Notes under the pieces: generated by a model
What the model was told of the DNA's origin: nothing
Database searches by the model: none
Seen by the model: the letters and a program-made list of their open reading frames with translations, nothing else
Source: Bremia lactucae
Lineage: Eukaryota; Oomycota; Peronosporomycetes; Peronosporales; Peronosporaceae
Assembly (NCBI RefSeq): GCF_004359215.1
Contig: NC_090627.1
Coordinates: 2,049,742 to 2,060,173 of the forward strand
Length of the DNA: 10,432 nt
Direction: 5' to 3'
Made by a program: the position numbers and the translations under genes
Shown: positions 7,710 through 10,432 of the stretch, piece after piece
How the letters are laid out: every line of letters begins with the position of its first letter
Numbering within the stretch: position 1 is the first letter of the stretch

Positions 7710-9515
7710 ATGCAGGCACCGTACATATTAGAGCTGCATGCGCTCAAGGCAGAGCTACAAAACACTTTGGCGCGTTTGGGCGTGGAGCCGCTCAGCGCTG
7801 ACGAAACTTATTATAATCAAAGCTTCAAGGGCGCATCTGAAGTCGTGTTTTCTCGCTCCAAACGTCATCCGACGCGATGGAATCGACGTCAATTGACACA
7901 AGAAGTGGCCGCAGCTTCTCAAAGACGACGGGAGCTGGAACAGCAGCTGCAAGCGGAAATACAGAGACACAAAGACAATGCGCGGCAACAGAACTTAAGT
8001 AGTGTGGAAACGCCATGGCAAACTTCGATCAATGATTTCCAGCAACAAGAGATAGAGACAACAACGAGACAAATCGAGGAGGACGCGACGGCTATATATA
8101 ATGCCGAAGACCAGGGAGCCGAGCCGAGACAGAGGTCGGCGGATCCTAGCTGTTTTGTGGCAAATCGCGACACGAATCAGTATTCTATTGGTGGAGTCGT
8201 GACATTGGAACCGTTGGCTTTATCACAACAGGCTCAGGTCCCTACATTCACGACAAGTAGAGTATCCTTTCGTTCAGTAGCTCCTCCAGCACCAAAATCA
8301 GTGCCGATGTCTACTGCAATACCAACTTCTAGCTCTATGGATACTTATGCAAGACTGCCACATTCCCCCGACGCGCTAAATGATGTTTATTCACTGCAGT
8401 TAAAATTTGCCGAAACAATGCTTAAGCTTGAAAAGTCAGTACAAATGCGAAACCACTTACTTCATCATCGTGCGTCGAGTCGAAAAGCAAAATCAGGCAA
8501 TAAAGTGCCGCTCCGTCAAAAACAACGTCATCATCGACAAATACAAGCTCAAAGCGATTCCAATAGTGCTTCCAGTGTATCCATGTATCGAGAAAGTTGT
8601 GACAGTGAGTCTTCTAGCTCCAGTGCGTCTTCAATCTCTTCGCTCGATTTAACAAAGCATCAGAACCAATCCCGACGACTTTCAATTTCTAAAGTGTCAA
8701 AAGCAACTTTAGCGGAAACTCTTGCCCCTTCCTCGTCAGATGGAGCCGGTTCGCCTGGAATCTCGACAACTGAAAGGGCTGTAAATACATTGTCTACTGC
8801 AGTGACGAGAGCCTCGTATCACGACCCTCATACTACGAACGAAACAGCAGTAGTTGATAGTATCAGGACACCCTTAGCCAGTATTACCGTGACGACACCA
8901 ACTACTGAAAGCGATGAAGTATCCAACACGTCCTCATTGAAACAGGTTCGTTTTGGCAAAAGTGCCTTCTCAACACCAGTAGTGGCTCGAAGGATTAATT
9001 TTGATGAGCCATCGATTGAAGAAGACGAAGAGGAGGAAAAAGAACAAGAAAGTGAACTGAGTTTTCTTGGTGGGTCTAGCGTAAATAGCGATGAGCTCAA
9101 CAATTCATCGATTACTCGGGCTTTCGAGCGCTTTCGTCGCGCGCTAAACGTATCTAGACTTTCTTCGACTGAATCGCCAATGCAGGCTCCACTAGCGAGA
9201 GATTTGTGTAGCGTTGATGTCACTTCGAGCACGTTTGTCAATGACGTACCATGTGCTGATGATGGTTATGATAACGAGCTCACTTTAACGTATTCGAAGC
9301 TTGACGATCTAAGTTTAAATGCGTTACAAGAACTCCGCAGACGCCTTTGTCTCGATATTCAAGCCGAGAGTGCTCAATATGTGCTAAGTTACAGCGAATT
9401 GAACAATGCAACGAATACTGACTCGTTGAACGCAGAGCAAGCAAAAAATCGCCTATCGACCTTGCGTCAAAAACTAAATGCTGTTGATGCAAGCTTTAAG
9501 CGAAAAAAAACATAA
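7710..9515 (+). CDS. Unrecognised 601-residue Ser-rich coiled-coil protein
   Basis: One uninterrupted frame. The ATG is supported by an in-frame TAA three codons upstream (7701). I recognise no family. The N-terminus has a short amphipathic helix (ILELHALKAELQNTLARLG, residues 6-24), then a Tyr/Phe-containing stretch and a charged predicted coiled coil from about residue 60 to 130 (RRRELEQQLQAEIQRH, IETTTRQIEED). Residues about 140-430 are low-complexity, rich in Ser, Thr, Pro and Gln, with a dense Ser run near 294-313, a helix near 225-245 (LQLKFAETMLKLEKSV), and basic patches near 250-275. An acidic run follows at about 436-450 and a final helical domain at about 525-601 (LDDLSLNALQELRRRLCLD, NAEQAKNRLSTLRQKLNAV) with basic tail KRKK. 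The layout suggests a scaffold or cytoskeleton/centrosome-associated protein, but that is only inference from composition. Confidence 0.75.
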   Translation: MQAPYILELHALKAELQNTLARLGVEPLSADETYYNQSFKGASEVVFSRSKRHPTRWNRRQLTQEVAAASQRRRELEQQLQAEIQRHKDNARQQNLSSVETPWQTSINDFQQQEIETTTRQIEEDATAIYNAEDQGAEPRQRSADPSCFVANRDTNQYSIGGVVTLEPLALSQQAQVPTFTTSRVSFRSVAPPAPKSVPMSTAIPTSSSMDTYARLPHSPDALNDVYSLQLKFAETMLKLEKSVQMRNHLLHHRASSRKAKSGNKVPLRQKQRHHRQIQAQSDSNSASSVSMYRESCDSESSSSSASSISSLDLTKHQNQSRRLSISKVSKATLAETLAPSSSDGAGSPGISTTERAVNTLSTAVTRASYHDPHTTNETAVVDSIRTPLASITVTTPTTESDEVSNTSSLKQVRFGKSAFSTPVVARRINFDEPSIEEDEEEEKEQESELSFLGGSSVNSDELNNSSITRAFERFRRALNVSRLSSTESPMQAPLARDLCSVDVTSSTFVNDVPCADDGYDNELTLTYSKLDDLSLNALQELRRRLCLDIQAESAQYVLSYSELNNATNTDSLNAEQAKNRLSTLRQKLNAVDASFKRKKT

Positions 9516-9736
9516 TGAGTGTATTAAGTTTAATGCTTCGGCGACTTGCAGGACGTAATGTACTCAATTGGACCCTGAGAAAGCTGAGGACATTGTCGAT
9601 CGGTCTATCCCGACTAAAATAAAGCTATTGGAAAGCTTTGTTGAAACAACGCATAAACATTCAGATTTTGCAAGAATTTTTTAGCGCAAATTTTAGATCA
9701 CTTTTCATGTAAATGTTACTGTTCTCGTTAATAATC
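9516..9736. other. Convergent 3' intergenic region
   Basis: 221 bases between two genes whose 3' ends face each other. It is AT-rich with no coding frame and presumably holds both 3' UTRs. Confidence 0.4.
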
Positions 9737-10010
9737 TCACAAATCAGCAACGTTGCTTTGAAGAGCCCCAAAGTCCTTCGTCATTTCCAGCATTGAAGCT
9801 TTCGAGTTTATGAACTCGATTTGATATTGGGCTCGACTTTGTTCGAGGGGAAAATAGTACAAGTCGTGAGGCAAAACCAGCAGGAGGTGATCATCCGGTT
9901 CACAAGCAACAATTTTTCGCTGAACAAGCCGCTTTCTGTCAAAATATATTCTGTGATTCTTCAGCTGATCATGACTTAAAAACAACTGATCAACGGATTG
10001 CGCGATAATT
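9737..10010 (-). CDS. Possible terminal exon of a minus-strand gene (partial)
   Basis: The minus strand is open from about 10009 down to a stop at 9737. The peptide has balanced, non-repetitive composition (RLVQRKIVACEPDDHLLLVL, YYFPLEQSRAQYQIEFINSK, ending MTKDFGALQSNVADL) and nothing codes opposite it. There is no in-frame ATG near the 5' end, only a TTG at 9985, and a stop lies upstream, so this reads best as the last exon behind a splice acceptor; GATCAG at 9986-9991 or 9965-9970 would serve. The upstream exons should lie to the right, where a retroelement LTR begins at 10043, so the gene may be interrupted by the insertion or truncated. I recognise no family. A chance open frame cannot be excluded. 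Confidence 0.4.
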
Positions 10011-10042
10011 TAACAAATTCGCAAATTTCAAGCCGCTGTCTA

Positions 10043-10432
10043 TGTAACGGGCTAAAGTTGCCCTAATGTTACACAGTCCCCGTTAAGTACATTAGGTGTA
10101 CTTAAGGGGATGGTCAATTACTAAATAATAGTAATTAGACCCAACACTCGGGTGTGGTGCACATTTGTGACCAACCCTTGTGGATGTGATGCACATGGGT
10201 GCATTCACATTAGGAGGGATGACGGCTAGCGTCATCCGTTACGCGAGGTATCTATAAAGATACGCTCGCAATACATATTAAATGATATCTATAGAGATAT
10301 CATTTTAATTGGTAAAAATAGGTATTTGTATTTAATTCTATTAAATATAAATCAGTCTGAAAACTACTTCCTACTTGGTAAGTGCGCACGAGGAGACGGA
10401 TTACCGCTCCCGTGACGACACTTAACCAGAGT
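10043..10432 (+). repeat. Left end of a second, different LTR (5' or solo), cut by the window edge
   Basis: The sequence changes abruptly at TGTAACGGG, which matches eight of nine bases of the LTR start at 4647, but the rest differs, so it is another family. No polypurine tract precedes it, so it is a 5' or solo LTR in plus orientation, and the preceding bases (such as GTCTA, 10038-10042) would be one copy of a target-site duplication. No gene is seen in it. Ten consecutive inverted repeats fill 10043-10347: 10043-10073, 10078-10109, 10112-10141, 10141-10157, 10156-10172, 10184-10210, 10217-10237, 10243-10269, 10280-10305 and 10329-10347. Identification as an LTR rests on the terminus and hairpin style, not on a second copy. 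Confidence 0.6.

Noticed and set aside
8828..9241. 137-codon minus-strand frame opposite the 601-residue gene
   Set aside because: Its Ser/Leu/Val-rich composition is the mirror of the acidic, Ser-rich coding frame on the plus strand; a shadow.
10043..10347. Hairpin array as a CRISPR array or a tandem repeat
   Set aside because: Stem sequences are all different and there is no repeated unit or regular spacer length; only the hairpin shape recurs.

Overview
The window looks like nuclear DNA from an oomycete, probably of the Phytophthora/downy mildew type. Three things point that way: a decayed Ty3/gypsy-type chromodomain retroelement, host genes with very short introns (58-83 nt, GT..AG), and compact intergenic spacing with short leaders. 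The species cannot be told from the sequence.

Region 1 (1 to about 5293, + strand) is the 3' part of one Ty3/gypsy element. Its pol region runs in from beyond the left edge and is read in order as reverse transcriptase, RNase H, integrase zinc finger, integrase core, GPY/F module and chromodomain. It is broken by about seven frameshifts and four in-frame stop codons, so it is dead. Between pol and the 3' LTR lies about 950 bp that has no good sense frame but codes on the opposite strand: an antisense gene, itself broken by two frameshifts, with a clean ATG, an in-frame stop just upstream of it and an Inr-like element in its leader. A polypurine tract (4638-4646) abuts the LTR start TGTAATGGG at 4647. 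The LTR is full of short hairpins.

Region 2 (about 5294 to 10042) is a small host gene island: a three-exon prohibitin-2 gene (297 aa, +), a two-exon TIM23-like mitochondrial import channel gene (205 aa, +), a single-exon gene for an unrecognised 601-residue Ser-rich, coiled-coil protein (+), and, facing it, what looks like the last exon of a minus-strand gene (9737 to about 10010). The first two products both act in the mitochondrial inner membrane.

Region 3 (10043 to the end) is the start of a second, different LTR (TGTAACGGG) in the same orientation, running off the right edge. It lacks an upstream polypurine tract, so it is a 5' or solo LTR. Its first 305 bp are almost entirely a head-to-tail series of ten hairpins, most with a small asymmetric bulge inside the stem. 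The first LTR shares this design although the sequences differ. This hairpin-array architecture and the antisense gene are the most unusual things in the window.
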